A DNA stretch of 64,000 bases. It comes from BAIKAL-G1 sp943369525. GTDB taxonomy: Bacteria > Cyanobacteriota > Cyanobacteriia > PCC-6307 > Cyanobiaceae. Below, piece after piece: positions 45,878 to 54,697 of this stretch. Under the pieces are notes generated by a model. That model saw only the letters and a list, made by a program, of their open reading frames with translations, made no database searches and was not told the DNA's origin. Location: assembly GCA_943369525.1 (NCBI GenBank), contig CALRNL020000006.1, positions 116,375 to 180,374 on the forward strand, in the 5' to 3' direction. The position numbers and the translations under genes were made by a program. Positions within the stretch are counted from its first letter, which is position 1; every line of letters starts with the position of its first letter.

Positions 45878-46384
45878 ATGTCCGAGTCCCCGGTCAGTGA
45901 GCAGCCCTGCCCGGTGCCGGAGGCCCAGCGGCCCCTGAGCCTCTACCGGGAATTGGAGACCTCCTGGTTCTTCTCCTGGCCCTGCCGGGGGGACGCCCCC
46001 CTGGGCCGCTCCCTGCTGGTGAGCTGGCTGGTGGTGCTGCCGATCAGCCTGCTGGTGGCCAGCGGCAGTGTCCCCCTGCGCCACGACCTGCCCCGGTTGG
46101 CGGTGGCGGCGGCCGTGGCGAGCCTGGCGGTGCCCCTGCTGCTCCTGGTGCGCCAATGGCTCGGTTGGACCACCGTGCTGCAGCGGCTGATGGCCGAACG
46201 GGTCGAATACGAGGAATCGGGCTGGTACGACGGCCAGGTCTGGGAGAAGCCCCTGGCCTGGCGGGAACAGGACTGGCTGGTGGCCAGCCACCAGGTGCGG
46301 CCGATCCTGGGCCGGCTGCAGAGGGCCCTGGGCCTGGCTACAGCCCTGCTGTTGGCGGGGGCCAGCCTCTGTCAGGCTCTGTGA
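45878..46384 (+). CDS. CGLD27-like (DUF1230) membrane protein
   Basis: A 168-residue protein of the CGLD27/DUF1230 family conserved in cyanobacteria and plastids, implicated in photosynthesis-related iron or light acclimation in algae and plants. The segments RPLSLYRELETSWFFSWPCR, RLMAERVEYEESGWYDGQVW and LAWREQDWLVASHQVRPILG are diagnostic. Two hydrophobic segments (LLVSWLVVLPISLLVASG and a second at about 80-100), then the conserved YEESGWYDGQ motif. The ATG at 45878 was chosen by the MSESPVSEQP start. It follows rsfS by 68 bases. Confidence 0.85.
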   Translation: MSESPVSEQPCPVPEAQRPLSLYRELETSWFFSWPCRGDAPLGRSLLVSWLVVLPISLLVASGSVPLRHDLPRLAVAAAVASLAVPLLLLVRQWLGWTTVLQRLMAERVEYEESGWYDGQVWEKPLAWREQDWLVASHQVRPILGRLQRALGLATALLLAGASLCQAL

Positions 46385-46421
46385 GCGCGGCCCGTCGCCG
46401 CCCGCCGGATCACCGCCCGCA

Positions 46422-47405
46422 ATGAGTTTCTCCAGCAGCTTTTCCGCCAGCCAGCGCCCCGGCGTGCCGCCGTTGGAGGTGCGCCTGCTGCGGGGCGGCA
46501 GCCTCGAATCGGTGCACCGGGTCCATGCCGTGGTTTGCGACCGGCGGGGCCGGGTGTTGATGCGGGCCGGCGATCCCCAGCGGCTCAGCTTCGTGCGCTC
46601 AGCCCTGAAGCCCTTCCAGGCCCAGGTGTTCGTGGCCAGCGGCGCCGCCGACCAGGCCGGCAACGATGGGCGCAGCCTGGCGATTGCCTGTGCCTCCCAC
46701 GCTGGCACCCCCGCCCATGCCCGCGAAGCCTTCAAGCTGCTCTGGAACGCCGACCTGGAGACGGAGCAGCTGCAGTGCCCGATTCCCAAGGGCGGCACCA
46801 GTCCCCTGGAGCACAACTGCTCCGGGAAGCACGCCGCCTTCCTGGCCAGTTGCCGCCGCATGCACTGGCCCCTGGAGAGCTACCTGCAGCCGGACCATCC
46901 CCTGCAGCAGCAGGTGCTCAAGCAGGTGGGCGACCTGCTGGGCATGCCCGGCGCCGAACTGGTAACGGCCCGCGATGACTGCGGCGCGCCGACCCTGCAA
47001 TTGCAACTGGCCCAGATGGCCCTGCTGTTTGCCCACCTGGGGGCCTCCGAGCAGGCCGACCTGGAGCGGCTCAGCCGGGCGATGCTGGCCCATCCCGAGC
47101 TGGTGGCGGGCGCCGGCCGGTTCGACACCGAGGTGATGCGGGGCGGCCACGGCCAGGTGCTCAGCAAGGGTGGCGCCGAAGGCATCCAATGCCTGAGCCG
47201 GGTGGGCGAGGGCCTGGGCCTGGCGATCAAGGTGGAGGACGGGGCCAGCCGGGCCAAACAGGCCGTGGCCCTGCATCTGCTCAAGCAGCTGGAGTGGCTG
47301 ACCCCACTCACCTTGGAGGAGCTCTCCCAGCAGTATCTGGTGCCAAGCCCCGGGGTGACCCTGAAGGTGAGCGGCGAGCTGCGCTTTGATGCCGCCAACC
47401 CCTAG
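46422..47405 (+). CDS. L-asparaginase II-type asparaginase
   Basis: A 327-residue asparaginase of the thermolabile/rhizobial type II-like family (unrelated to the Escherichia coli AnsB fold). It hydrolyses asparagine to aspartate and ammonia. Diagnostic segments are LRGGSLESVHRVHAVVCDRR, RSALKPFQAQVFVASGAADQ, HNCSGKHAAFLASCRR with the conserved HNCSGKH, and RDDCGAPT. It begins 37 bases after the CGLD27-like gene and converges on the DUF475 gene. Confidence 0.88.
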   Translation: MSFSSSFSASQRPGVPPLEVRLLRGGSLESVHRVHAVVCDRRGRVLMRAGDPQRLSFVRSALKPFQAQVFVASGAADQAGNDGRSLAIACASHAGTPAHAREAFKLLWNADLETEQLQCPIPKGGTSPLEHNCSGKHAAFLASCRRMHWPLESYLQPDHPLQQQVLKQVGDLLGMPGAELVTARDDCGAPTLQLQLAQMALLFAHLGASEQADLERLSRAMLAHPELVAGAGRFDTEVMRGGHGQVLSKGGAEGIQCLSRVGEGLGLAIKVEDGASRAKQAVALHLLKQLEWLTPLTLEELSQQYLVPSPGVTLKVSGELRFDAANP

Positions 47406-47453
47406 CTCATCAGCGCCAACCCCAAACGGCCAACCCGGAATGGCCCCTGGCCC

Positions 47454-48491
47454 CTAGCCCTCCAGGCGGTCCTGGCGGCGTTGGTGACGTAGGGAATCGG
47501 CCAGGGCCAGCACCAGAAACAGGATCCCAATCAGGCCGCTGAGCCATTCGGGCATCTCGATGTGCATGGGCGAGAGCACCACCCCGGCCAGCATCACCAG
47601 GCCTAGGGCGCCAATGGCGTAATGGGCGCCATGCTCGAGATAGATCAGCTCATCAAGGGCCCGTTCCCGCACCAGCATCAGGGTGATCGAGCGGATAAAC
47701 AGGGCGCCCAGGCCCAGGCCCGTGAGGATCAGGGGCAACTCACTAGTAATTGCAAAGGCACCCACGGTGCCATCGAGGCTGAAGGAGGCATCGAGCAGCT
47801 CCAGGTAGACCAGGCTGGCGATGCCGCCGCCGGCGGCGGCCCGGCCCACGGCCTCCTCCTCGCTGCCAAAAGCATCCGCCAGGGAGGTGCAGACAATTTG
47901 CAGCACCAGGCCAATCACGCCGGCGATCAGCAGCTCGCCGCGGCTGGCGGGCGGGATCCAGATCTGCATCAGCAGCAACACCACCAGGGCCAGGGCCACC
48001 TCCAGGGATTCGATCCGGCCGGCGCGGCTGAGCCGCGATTCAATCGCCCGCATCCAGTGCAGGCTCTTGGCTTCGTTGAAGAAGTAGCGCAGGCAGACCA
48101 TCAACAGGAACATGCCGCCGAAGGCCAAGATGCGCGGTTCGGCCAGCTTGAGCAGCTCGTGGTAGGCCTCGGGGTGGTTAAAGGCGTCATCAAAGGCGGT
48201 GGCCAGGCTGACGCCGCCGGCCAGGCAAACCAACAGCAAGGGCCCGAGGAAGCGCACGCCAAAGACCGGAATCACCAGACCCCAGGTGAGAAAAAACTGT
48301 TGCTGGCCGGGGGTGAGCCGATCGAGCACGCGGGCATTGACCACGGCGTTGTCGAAGGAAAGGCTGATCTCCAAGGCCAGCAACACGCTGGTGATCCAGA
48401 GGGCCTGCCAGCCCTTGACGAAGGCCACCACCGTGAGGCCGATGAGGCAGAGACCGATTGGAACCTTGAGATAACGGAGGTATCGCCCCAT
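47454..48491 (-). CDS. DUF475 (TerC-like) membrane protein
   Basis: A 345-residue integral membrane protein of the DUF475 family, which is related to TerC proteins. About eight hydrophobic segments are seen, with conserved acidic residues in them: LALEISLSFDNAVVNA near the start and LYLELLDASFSLDGTVGAFA-like sequence at about 245-265, typical of TerC-type metal-ion exporters. The start at 48491 (MGRYLRYLKV) was preferred; 48557 adds a non-hydrophobic leader. Function (tellurium or manganese homeostasis) is inferred from TerC relatives only. Confidence 0.82.
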   Translation of the reverse strand: MGRYLRYLKVPIGLCLIGLTVVAFVKGWQALWITSVLLALEISLSFDNAVVNARVLDRLTPGQQQFFLTWGLVIPVFGVRFLGPLLLVCLAGGVSLATAFDDAFNHPEAYHELLKLAEPRILAFGGMFLLMVCLRYFFNEAKSLHWMRAIESRLSRAGRIESLEVALALVVLLLMQIWIPPASRGELLIAGVIGLVLQIVCTSLADAFGSEEEAVGRAAAGGGIASLVYLELLDASFSLDGTVGAFAITSELPLILTGLGLGALFIRSITLMLVRERALDELIYLEHGAHYAIGALGLVMLAGVVLSPMHIEMPEWLSGLIGILFLVLALADSLRHQRRQDRLEG

Positions 48492-48613
48492 CGAGAACCG
48501 CCAGCAGGCCAAAAGATCGCCCCATCTTGCAGCGCTGGTGGCCGGTTTAAACGTCATTCACCGCAGCGGCCATTGCCGGGGGGGCAGACGATGGCGTAGG
48601 TTCCTCAAGGCGC

Positions 48614-48690
<77 letters not shown>

Positions 48691-48696
48691 ACTCCC

Positions 48697-48735
48697 AAAG
48701 CCCCGGCCTTCGATGAAGTGCCGGGGCTTTTGTTT
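48697..48735 (+). terminator. Rho-independent terminator after tRNA-fMet
   Basis: AAAGCCCCGGC at 48697-48707 pairs with GCCGGGGCTTTT at 48720-48731, a stem of at least ten G-C-rich base pairs with a 12-base loop, followed by TTTTGTTT. It ends transcription of the tRNA before the GMC oxidoreductase gene. Confidence 0.85.
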
Positions 48736-48896
48736 GGGTAGCCGTTTGGTTACCGGTTTGGTTTCCGAATTTGGTTGCCGATTTTGCCGCTGGTTGGGAC
48801 ACCCCCCGGGGCTCCCGGCGGGCCCGATCCGGCCCCATCCAGCCCGGGCCCCGGCTTCCCAGCCATCACCCCCCTGCCAGCCCAGCCCCACCCGCC

Positions 48897-50609
48897 ATGA
48901 CTGCCAGCGCCACCGGTGCCCGTGCCAGCGGTTCTGGCGCCCTGGGGCCTGACCCGGACACCCTGGCTGCGGACGCGATCGTGGTGGGATCGGGCGCCAC
49001 CGGCGGCGTGGCGGCCCTGGCCCTGGCCAAGGCGGGCCTGCGGGTGCTGGTGCTGGAGGCGGGCCCGGAGCTCGGCGCCAGCCGGGCCTTTGGCAGCGAG
49101 CCGCTCAACAGCCTCAAGCGCCTGGCCCGGATGGCCAGCGGCCGCCAACGGCGGGCCGTCCACCACCCGGGCTACTGGAAGGCCAACCCGGAGCTGTTTG
49201 TCGATGAGGTTCGCAACCCCTACACAACCCCGCCCGGGCGCCCCTTCCTCTGGACCCGGGGGCGCCAGGTGGGCGGCAAGAGCCTCACCTGGGGCGGCAT
49301 CACCCTGCGGCTCTCCGATTTCGAATTCCGGGCGGCCGAGCGCGACGGCCACGGCCGCAGCTGGCCGATCGGCCACGGCGACCTGGCCCCCTATTACGAA
49401 CGGCTGGAACGGCGGCTGGGGGTGCGGGGTCAGGCCGATGGCCTGGCCCAGCTGCCCGATGGCATCTACCGGGAGCCCCTGCCCTTCACCCCGGCCGAAG
49501 CCCACCTGCAGGCCTCCCTGGGCCGGGAGCTGGAGCTGCCCCTGATCCATTCGCGCGGTTTTGCCCTGCGGCGGCCGAGCCCGGATCCGGGCGCCGACCC
49601 CTGGCCCCGCTCCAGCTCCCAGGGGGGCTGCCTGAAGGAGGCCCTGGCCACCGGCCGGGTGCGCCTGCGCAGCGGTGCGGTGGTGAGCCATGTGGAGCTG
49701 GAGCCCGGCAGCGGCCGGGCCCGGGGCGTGGTGTTCATCGATGCCAGCAGTGGTCGCACCCAGCGGGCCAGCGCCGCCCTGGTGGTGCTGTGCGCCTCCA
49801 CGATCGAAAGCCTGCGGATCCTGCTGCACTCGGGCTCCGACCACCAGGAGCATGGCCTGGAGGACCCCTCCGGCCTCCTGGGCCACGGCCTGATGGACCA
49901 CATCTCTACCAGCCGCTTCTTCGCCCTGCCGGACCAACCGGCCGCCGGGCCGACGGAACTGTCGGGGGCGGGCAGTGTCTTCATTCCCAACACCGTGAAC
50001 CTGGGCGCCAGCCCCGACCAGGACTTCCTGCGGGGCTACGGCCTCTGGGGGGCGATCCAGCGCTTTGATCCACCGGCGCCGTTCAAGCGCCGGCCCAGCG
50101 AGGCGGTGGGCTTCCTGATCGGCCATGGCGAAGTGCTCAACCAGCACCACAACCGAGTGAGCCTCAACCGGGAGCAGCGCGATGCCTGGGGCCTGCCCGT
50201 GGCCCACATCGACTGCCGCTGGGGCGACAACGAAACCAAGATGGTGGCCCACATGCAGGCGCGCATGCAGGCGGCCGTGGCCTGCGCCGGCGGCCAGATC
50301 GCCCCCTTGGAGGAGTTGTTTGTGTTTCCCCTGCTGGAGCCCCTGGTGAAGGGCAGTCTGGCCCTGGCCCCCGGGGCGCCACCGCCGGGCTACTACATCC
50401 ACGAACTGGGCGGGGCGCCAATGGCCGAGACGGACAGCGAGGGGGTGCTCAACCGTTGGAACCAGCTCTGGCGCACGCCCAACTTGCTGGTGACCGACGG
50501 GGCCTGCTGGCCCAGTTCCGGCTGGCAAAGCCCCACCCTCACCGAGATGGCGATCACCTGGCGCGCCTGCGACCGGGCGGCCGACCAACTGCGCCGGGGC
50601 GAGCTTTAG
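48897..50609 (+). CDS. GMC-family FAD-dependent oxidoreductase
   Basis: A 570-residue flavoenzyme of the glucose-methanol-choline oxidoreductase family. The FAD-binding IVVGSGATGGVAALALAKAG is at the N-terminus with LEAGPE after it, GGKSLTWGGITLRL follows, and the C-terminal active-site region reads LVTDGACWPSSGWQSPTLTE, with a family-like Ser/Asn tail in place of the usual His. It oxidises an alcohol whose identity cannot be read from sequence. The start at 48897 gives an Ala/Ser-rich leader; upstream in-frame ATGs exist but overlap the terminator. Third-position GC is high, as in the neighbours. Confidence 0.85.
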   Translation: MTASATGARASGSGALGPDPDTLAADAIVVGSGATGGVAALALAKAGLRVLVLEAGPELGASRAFGSEPLNSLKRLARMASGRQRRAVHHPGYWKANPELFVDEVRNPYTTPPGRPFLWTRGRQVGGKSLTWGGITLRLSDFEFRAAERDGHGRSWPIGHGDLAPYYERLERRLGVRGQADGLAQLPDGIYREPLPFTPAEAHLQASLGRELELPLIHSRGFALRRPSPDPGADPWPRSSSQGGCLKEALATGRVRLRSGAVVSHVELEPGSGRARGVVFIDASSGRTQRASAALVVLCASTIESLRILLHSGSDHQEHGLEDPSGLLGHGLMDHISTSRFFALPDQPAAGPTELSGAGSVFIPNTVNLGASPDQDFLRGYGLWGAIQRFDPPAPFKRRPSEAVGFLIGHGEVLNQHHNRVSLNREQRDAWGLPVAHIDCRWGDNETKMVAHMQARMQAAVACAGGQIAPLEELFVFPLLEPLVKGSLALAPGAPPPGYYIHELGGAPMAETDSEGVLNRWNQLWRTPNLLVTDGACWPSSGWQSPTLTEMAITWRACDRAADQLRRGEL

Positions 50610-50656
50610 GCCCGGCCGCCCCCCTGTCTGGGAGCCCGCACCGACTGGGCGTCTGG

Positions 50657-50766
50657 TAACAACTCGAACAGTTGACCCGAAAGGGGCGGGACACACTGCT
50701 GGGGCGACCTCCAAACGGGTCGGGTAGGGAGAACCCAGGCGGGAGGTGACACTCCCCCCTTTTTTT
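50657..50766 (+). ncRNA. Highly structured 3' region or possible small RNA, ending in a terminator
   Basis: Successive perfect stem-loops can be drawn on the plus strand: CAACT/AGTTG (50660-50674), CCC-GAAA-GGG with a GNRA tetraloop (50676-50685), CGACC/GGTCG (50705-50722), GGG-AGAA-CCC (50727-50736), and a terminator stem GGGAG/CTCCC (50741-50756) followed by seven T. It could be the structured 3' end of the GMC transcript or an independent small RNA. No known family (6S, Yfr1, Yfr2, SRP, tmRNA) fits by eye. No promoter was placed. Confidence 0.4.
50741..50766 (+). terminator. Rho-independent terminator after the GMC oxidoreductase gene
   Basis: Stem GGGAG (50741-50745) with CTCCC (50752-50756), a six-base loop, then CC and seven T at 50760-50766. 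This is a canonical intrinsic terminator on the plus strand. Confidence 0.75.
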
Positions 50767-50858
50767 GGCCCTACGCCAGTTTTTGGCCCCAAAAGGCTTG
50801 CTGAACCCGACACCGGTTGCCTGGGGGCGCTCAGGTGGATAGGCCGAGCCGAGGCGGT

Positions 50859-51452
50859 TCAGGCCGCATTGTCGCGAAATAGGCCGTTGAGATAGTGCTC
50901 GCTCACGCAGCCATCGGCCCAGCCGTGCTGGAACAGGAAACCGGCCAGGGCCGAGGTGACCAGGCTGTATTGGTCCCAGTCGGGCCGGGCCTGGATGAAG
51001 GCGCGCATGCCATCAAACAGGGCCTCGGGGATTTCCGCCTCCAAGCTGATGCGCTCGGCCGGGAAGGCCGCCTGGGCCAGGCCATCGGCGGCTGGCACCC
51101 CAGGGCCGTCTTGGCCCAGGACAGGTCGCACGGTCGGGAGGGGGGCCGCCGGACTGGCTGGGACCAGCCCCAGGTGGGGCGGCGCGCCGGCGGCTGACGG
51201 GGGCTGGGCCTGGCCAAGGCAGCGGTTCAGGTGACGCACTGACTCCCGGGTGGCCCCGGCCTGGCCAGCGGCTGGAGCCGCCGCCGAGGGGGGACAGGCC
51301 TGCTCCCGTGGGGGGTTTGTCTCATGCCCGTACTCCTGCCCACCGCCCTGTCCGGCCTCCGCGCCTGCTGCCAACGTCTGACTCCTGAATGGGGCCCAGC
51401 AAGCCACAGGCGCCAGTCCCCCGTCAAACGGCCCGGTCCTAGGCGAAGTCAT
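50859..51452 (-). CDS. DUF2811 domain protein with low-complexity N-terminal extension
   Basis: A 197-residue frame. The C-terminal 60 residues match the cyanobacterial DUF2811 family (ISLEAEIPEALFDGMRAFIQ, DWDQYSLVTSALAGFLFQHG), a small helical domain usually forming the entire 60-80 residue protein. The N-terminal 130 residues are Pro/Gly/Ala-rich with no domain and may be non-coding, so the real start could be an internal codon near 51060. Function unknown. Confidence 0.6.
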   Translation of the reverse strand: MTSPRTGPFDGGLAPVACWAPFRSQTLAAGAEAGQGGGQEYGHETNPPREQACPPSAAAPAAGQAGATRESVRHLNRCLGQAQPPSAAGAPPHLGLVPASPAAPLPTVRPVLGQDGPGVPAADGLAQAAFPAERISLEAEIPEALFDGMRAFIQARPDWDQYSLVTSALAGFLFQHGWADGCVSEHYLNGLFRDNAA

Positions 51453-51841
51453 GCCGCATCAGCCTGAGACAGCATGGGACGACAGGGTTAGGCAGGGCAG
51501 GCCCCGGGGATCGGGCCGGCCAAGCGGCCCAGGGGCAAGGCTGTCAAGGGCCCACCCTCGACTCACTGCAATCCCCAAGGGCCCTGCCTGGGCGGGGGCT
51601 CTGGCAGGCAGAACTGTGGGAAAACCCAGGCAAAGCTGGGGAAAAGCCCCCGGGCCTGGGGAAATCTGCCGCTGATCAGCAGATCTAATGCCTGGCTCGC
51701 CCACTTTGTAACTTGGGCTACCCAGGCGCCGGCCATGGCCCCAAAAGCAGGGGGATGGGCCTGGGGCGACCCCCAATGGGGCGGGCTGGGTCCCATCAGT
51801 CCCTGTGTGCAGCTGATAACTGAGACGGTTTGGGACTGGCC
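51453..51841. other. 389-base stretch without a supported gene
   Basis: No gene can be supported. It contains the 10-base palindrome GCTGATCAGC at 51671-51680, the core of the longer palindrome at the cbbS stop. The sequence is GC-rich and low-complexity around 51540-51670. The gap separates the starts/ends of two minus-strand genes, so a promoter of the DUF2811 gene is upstream of it and the 3' end of cbiX adjoins it. Confidence 0.3.
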
Positions 51842-53236
51842 TCAACCGGGGGCCAGGCCCCCGTCGCCCTGGGGCCCTGGCCGCTCCGCCGCAGGCATGC
51901 CCGGGCTGGCACCGACCTGGTTGCGCAGGCGCTGGGCCTGGTTGCTGGCGGGCAAGGTGCGGGGCCCGAGGGGATGGTCCGCCTGGGGGTAGGGGGCATG
52001 GCTGTGGTCGTGGCTGGCGCCATGGCCGTGGTCGGGGCCGTGATGGTGATCGGGACCATGGCTGTGTTCGGGACCATGGCTGTGGTCTGGACCATGGCGG
52101 TGATCGCGGCCGTGGTCGGGGCTGGGGCCGGAGGCCGGGCTGCCAGGGGCGGGCAGGGGGATGCCATCTGGCTGGCAGGCGCCGGTGCACTCCAAGTCGC
52201 AGAGGGTGCAGGCCTCGCTGAGGCCCTCCACATGGTGGTGGTGGCTGCGCTGGGGGGCGCCCACCTCCAGCTCAAAGCCGAGCACCTGGGCCCGGTACTT
52301 GCAGAGGGAGCAGTTCATCTGGGTGTCGCCGCGCAGCACCTCGTCGATGCGTTCGCGAAAGGTCTCCACCACCAGGGGATGGTCGCCGAGGTAGCTGGCC
52401 TCGATGAACTCGAGCCCGGGATGGTCGGCGGCGACCAGGGCGGTGTGCTGACGAATGCGGCTCACCAGCACGCCGGAAAAGAGAAAATAGGGGAACACAA
52501 CGATGCGGCGAAAGCCCAACCGCACGGCGTGGCGCAGCCCCGGCTCCACCAGGGGGAAGGTGACGCCGGAATAGACGGTTTCGCCCCAGCCGAAGCCCAG
52601 GCCCTCCACCAGCATCCGGGTGACCTTGGCCACATTGGAATTGGCATCGGGGTCGGAGGAACCCCGGCCCACCACCACCAGCAGGGTTTCGTTGATCGGC
52701 ACGGTTGGCCCCGGGGCTCGGCGCCCTTCGGCCGGGGACGCGTCGTCCCCCCCAGGGCCAGGGGCGGCCCCGGCTCCTTGGGGGCTGGCCCCATCGGCGG
52801 CGGCGAGGGCCGCGCGAATCCGCGCCCCGGCCGCCTGGATCATCTTGAGGTCGACCCCCAGTTCCCGGCCGTAATCAATGCGCAGGCCCGTTTCGGCCGC
52901 GTAGGTATTGAGAACCGACGGGATGTCGTTTTTGGCGTGGCCGGCGGCGAACAACATGGCGGGCACGGCCAGCACCCGCTGCACCCCCTGGGCCCGCAGG
53001 CTGTCGAGCCCCTCGCGCAGGATCGGCCGGGCAAATTCCAGGTAGCCGTGGGCCACGGGCACCTCTGGCACCAGGTCGCGCAGGGCCTCGGCCAACTGGG
53101 CAAATTCGGCCACGGCCAGGCGGTTGCGGCTGCCATGGCCGCAGATCAACACCCCCAGGGGGCCGCCCTCGGCCGCCAGCAGGGGGGAACGCCCAGGGCT
53201 CATGCCGTAATCCTGGGGTGCTGCGCTCAAAGCCAT
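51842..53236 (-). CDS. cbiX: Sirohydrochlorin cobaltochelatase CbiX (long form) with His-rich tail
   Basis: A 464-residue class II chelatase with two CbiX-type halves (VLICGHGSRNRLAVAEFAQL in the first, LLVVVGRGSSDPDANSNVAK in the second). It inserts cobalt (or possibly nickel/iron) into sirohydrochlorin for cobalamin or siroheme routes. A cysteine cluster (CSLCKYR, then CTLCDLECTGAC) follows, the candidate iron-sulfur site of long CbiX proteins. The last about 100 residues hold a His/Asp-rich stretch with a repeating HGPDHSHG unit, a likely metal buffer. A linker rich in Gly/Pro (about residues 160-190) separates the halves. Cobaltochelatase is preferred over ferrochelatase because of the His tail. 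Confidence 0.87.
   Translation of the reverse strand: MALSAAPQDYGMSPGRSPLLAAEGGPLGVLICGHGSRNRLAVAEFAQLAEALRDLVPEVPVAHGYLEFARPILREGLDSLRAQGVQRVLAVPAMLFAAGHAKNDIPSVLNTYAAETGLRIDYGRELGVDLKMIQAAGARIRAALAAADGASPQGAGAAPGPGGDDASPAEGRRAPGPTVPINETLLVVVGRGSSDPDANSNVAKVTRMLVEGLGFGWGETVYSGVTFPLVEPGLRHAVRLGFRRIVVFPYFLFSGVLVSRIRQHTALVAADHPGLEFIEASYLGDHPLVVETFRERIDEVLRGDTQMNCSLCKYRAQVLGFELEVGAPQRSHHHHVEGLSEACTLCDLECTGACQPDGIPLPAPGSPASGPSPDHGRDHRHGPDHSHGPEHSHGPDHHHGPDHGHGASHDHSHAPYPQADHPLGPRTLPASNQAQRLRNQVGASPGMPAAERPGPQGDGGLAPG
51995..52125. repeat. 18-base tandem repeats encoding the CbiX His-rich tail
   Basis: On the plus strand, units such as GGGACCATGGCTGTGTTC (52052-52069), the next copy from 52070 and a third from 52088 are in tandem, with diverged copies to both sides. 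They encode the DHSHGP-type repeat of CbiX. The period is a multiple of three, so copy-number changes keep the frame. Confidence 0.75.
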
Positions 53237-53435
53237 GGGATCTGCCGCCTGGGATCGACCCTATCGCCCGCATCCCCAGCGCCTAAGCGCAGGACCCTAG
53301 GCACAGCGGGCCAAGGCCCCTACCGGCAGCGGGCGCCTGGCCCCCAGGCGGGAAGCCGCCAAGCCCTGTGGAGCCAAGTCGGCGGGAAAAGATGCTCGAT
53401 AGCGGGCTCCCCGTCAAGCCAAAAAGAAGAAACGT

Positions 53436-53441
53436 TACAAT
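53436..53441 (+). promoter_or_regulatory. -10-like element upstream of hli
   Basis: TACAAT at 53436-53441 lies 24 bases before the hli ATG in an AT-rich window (53420-53445). It fits a bacterial -10 box with a very short leader. The -35 is not obvious; stress-induced hli genes often depend on additional activators. Confidence 0.35.
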
Positions 53442-53464
53442 TGCCAGGTAACGCCATCCCAGCC

Positions 53465-53695
53465 ATGTCCAGCAGCCTCTCCGCCAACGCCGCCAGCAGC
53501 AGCAAGGCCAACCAGCCCTCCTGGTACGAGGCCGCCGCTGCCGCCCAAATCCACGGGGAGCAGCTGCAACGGGTGGAATTGTTCAACGGCCGCGCAGCGA
53601 TGCTCGGCTTCGTGATCGGCGTGCTCACCGAAGCCCTCACCGGCCAGGGGATCCTGCACCAGATCGGCCTGGGCACCTTGCTGAGTCAGGGTTGA
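53465..53695 (+). CDS. hli: High-light-inducible protein (Hli/SCP)
   Basis: A 76-residue single-helix thylakoid protein. The chlorophyll-binding motif is ELFNGRAAMLGFVIGVLTEA, with the Glu, Asn and Arg of the ExxNxRxAM consensus. Such proteins protect photosystems by binding pigments under high light. The first 25 residues are polar and Ala/Ser-rich. The ATG at 53465 was chosen because the frame further upstream continues into the cbiX antisense without a domain. Confidence 0.88.
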   Translation: MSSSLSANAASSSKANQPSWYEAAAAAQIHGEQLQRVELFNGRAAMLGFVIGVLTEALTGQGILHQIGLGTLLSQG

Positions 53696-53882
53696 GGTCA
53701 GGGATCGGCTCAACGGCCGTTTGTTTCGAAGCGTGGTTGGGGTTGCGGACCACGCTTGAACAGCAGGGGGCATTTAGGTAGGGATTGCGGCTTGAGTAAA
53801 GGGCGTAAGCCAGGCAGCCCCGCCGGTGCCCCAACTGGTGCGGCGAGACGACCGGCCCGCGGGGTTGGGCGCCGGAAGCGGC

Positions 53883-54083
53883 ATGAGCCAAGACCCCAGC
53901 CCACTGCCTCCCTACACCTCACGCACCTGGTGGCTGAGTGATGGCCGCTCAGTTTTGCGGTTTCGCCCGGTTCGCTGGGATTTCTACAGCCAGCGGCTGG
54001 AAATCAACAGCTACGAGCGGCAGTCGCAGAATGGCGTTGCGGCCAGCAACATGGGAACGTCTGTGTGCCCTCCATGCTGCTGA
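53883..54083 (+). CDS. Small hypothetical protein
   Basis: A 66-residue frame: MSQDPSPLPPYTSRTWWLSD then GRSVLRFRPVRWDFYSQRLE and a short Asn/Gly/Cys-rich end. It resembles small cyanobacterial proteins with a conserved SRTWWL segment, but I cannot name the family. The next gene overlaps its end by ten bases. Confidence 0.4.
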   Translation: MSQDPSPLPPYTSRTWWLSDGRSVLRFRPVRWDFYSQRLEINSYERQSQNGVAASNMGTSVCPPCC

Positions 54084-54316
54084 ACCCCTTGTGCCCTCTC
54101 ACCACGGCGAAGGTTCTGGCTCTCAAGGCCACCATTTTTGTGCTGTTGACTCTGCTGATCAAGACCAGGGTGCAGATCGTGGCAGGCTCAGCCCTGGGGA
54201 TTGCTCTGCTGCTGCTCCAGACCCTGGTGGTCCTGGCCGTCAGCGGTGGGTTGGTGCTGGCGGCTAGCGGTGCGGCGCTCTACACCGCCCAGCAGCGCAA
54301 GAGCGCTGCTGCGTAA
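54074..54316 (+). CDS. Small membrane protein, hypothetical
   Basis: An 80-residue frame starting at ATG 54074 (GTG 54065 is possible). Two hydrophobic segments (ALKATIFVLLTLLI and ALGIALLLLQTLVVLAVSGG) separated by a short basic loop. It begins just before the stop of the preceding small gene. Composition is coding-like but no family is recognised. Confidence 0.4.
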   Translation: MLLNPLCPLTTAKVLALKATIFVLLTLLIKTRVQIVAGSALGIALLLLQTLVVLAVSGGLVLAASGAALYTAQQRKSAAA

Positions 54317-54697
54317 GCGAGACCCATGGAGGTTGTCGTGGCCCTGGCGATGCTGCGACGGGAGGTGATGGAGCTTGGGATCATCGGGCAGATGGCAGCA
54401 AAACAAAGTCCAAAGCGTTGATCCTGGGCATGTGCCTGCCCAGCCCCCTAGTGCCCGCAAGGATGTCTGGGCTGTGCGTGTTTTTTGCGTAGAAACTACC
54501 TGAATGACTTCCGATCAAAAGGTCATTGATGATGGGGAAGCTGACGGTGCTGGCACCTCGGGCTAGGTGTTGGGTGGAAGGTTCTGTTGGCTCCAATGCG
54601 TTGAATTCGCTGAGAGTGTGCTCCGCGAGGCACGGTCTGCCAGGCAGGGCAGCTATGTTAAAGGGGTTACTGTCCCCCAAGTTCTTCTTTACTCCCA
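54317..54697. other. 381-base stretch without a supported gene
   Basis: No gene larger than about 30 codons is supported; a 31-codon frame starts at the ATG near 54326 without any family resemblance. GC content is lower than in the flanking core genes, and AT-rich patches near 54475-54530 could hold the promoter of the fasciclin gene. Confidence 0.3.

Noticed and set aside
50640..50770. Considered as tmRNA, 6S RNA, SRP RNA or Yfr1/Yfr2.
   Set aside because: None of the defining core sequences is present; kept only as an unnamed structured region.
53710..53930. Minus-strand frames upstream of the small genes at 53.9 kb.
   Set aside because: Arg/Pro/Ser-rich translations with no start context or family resemblance.
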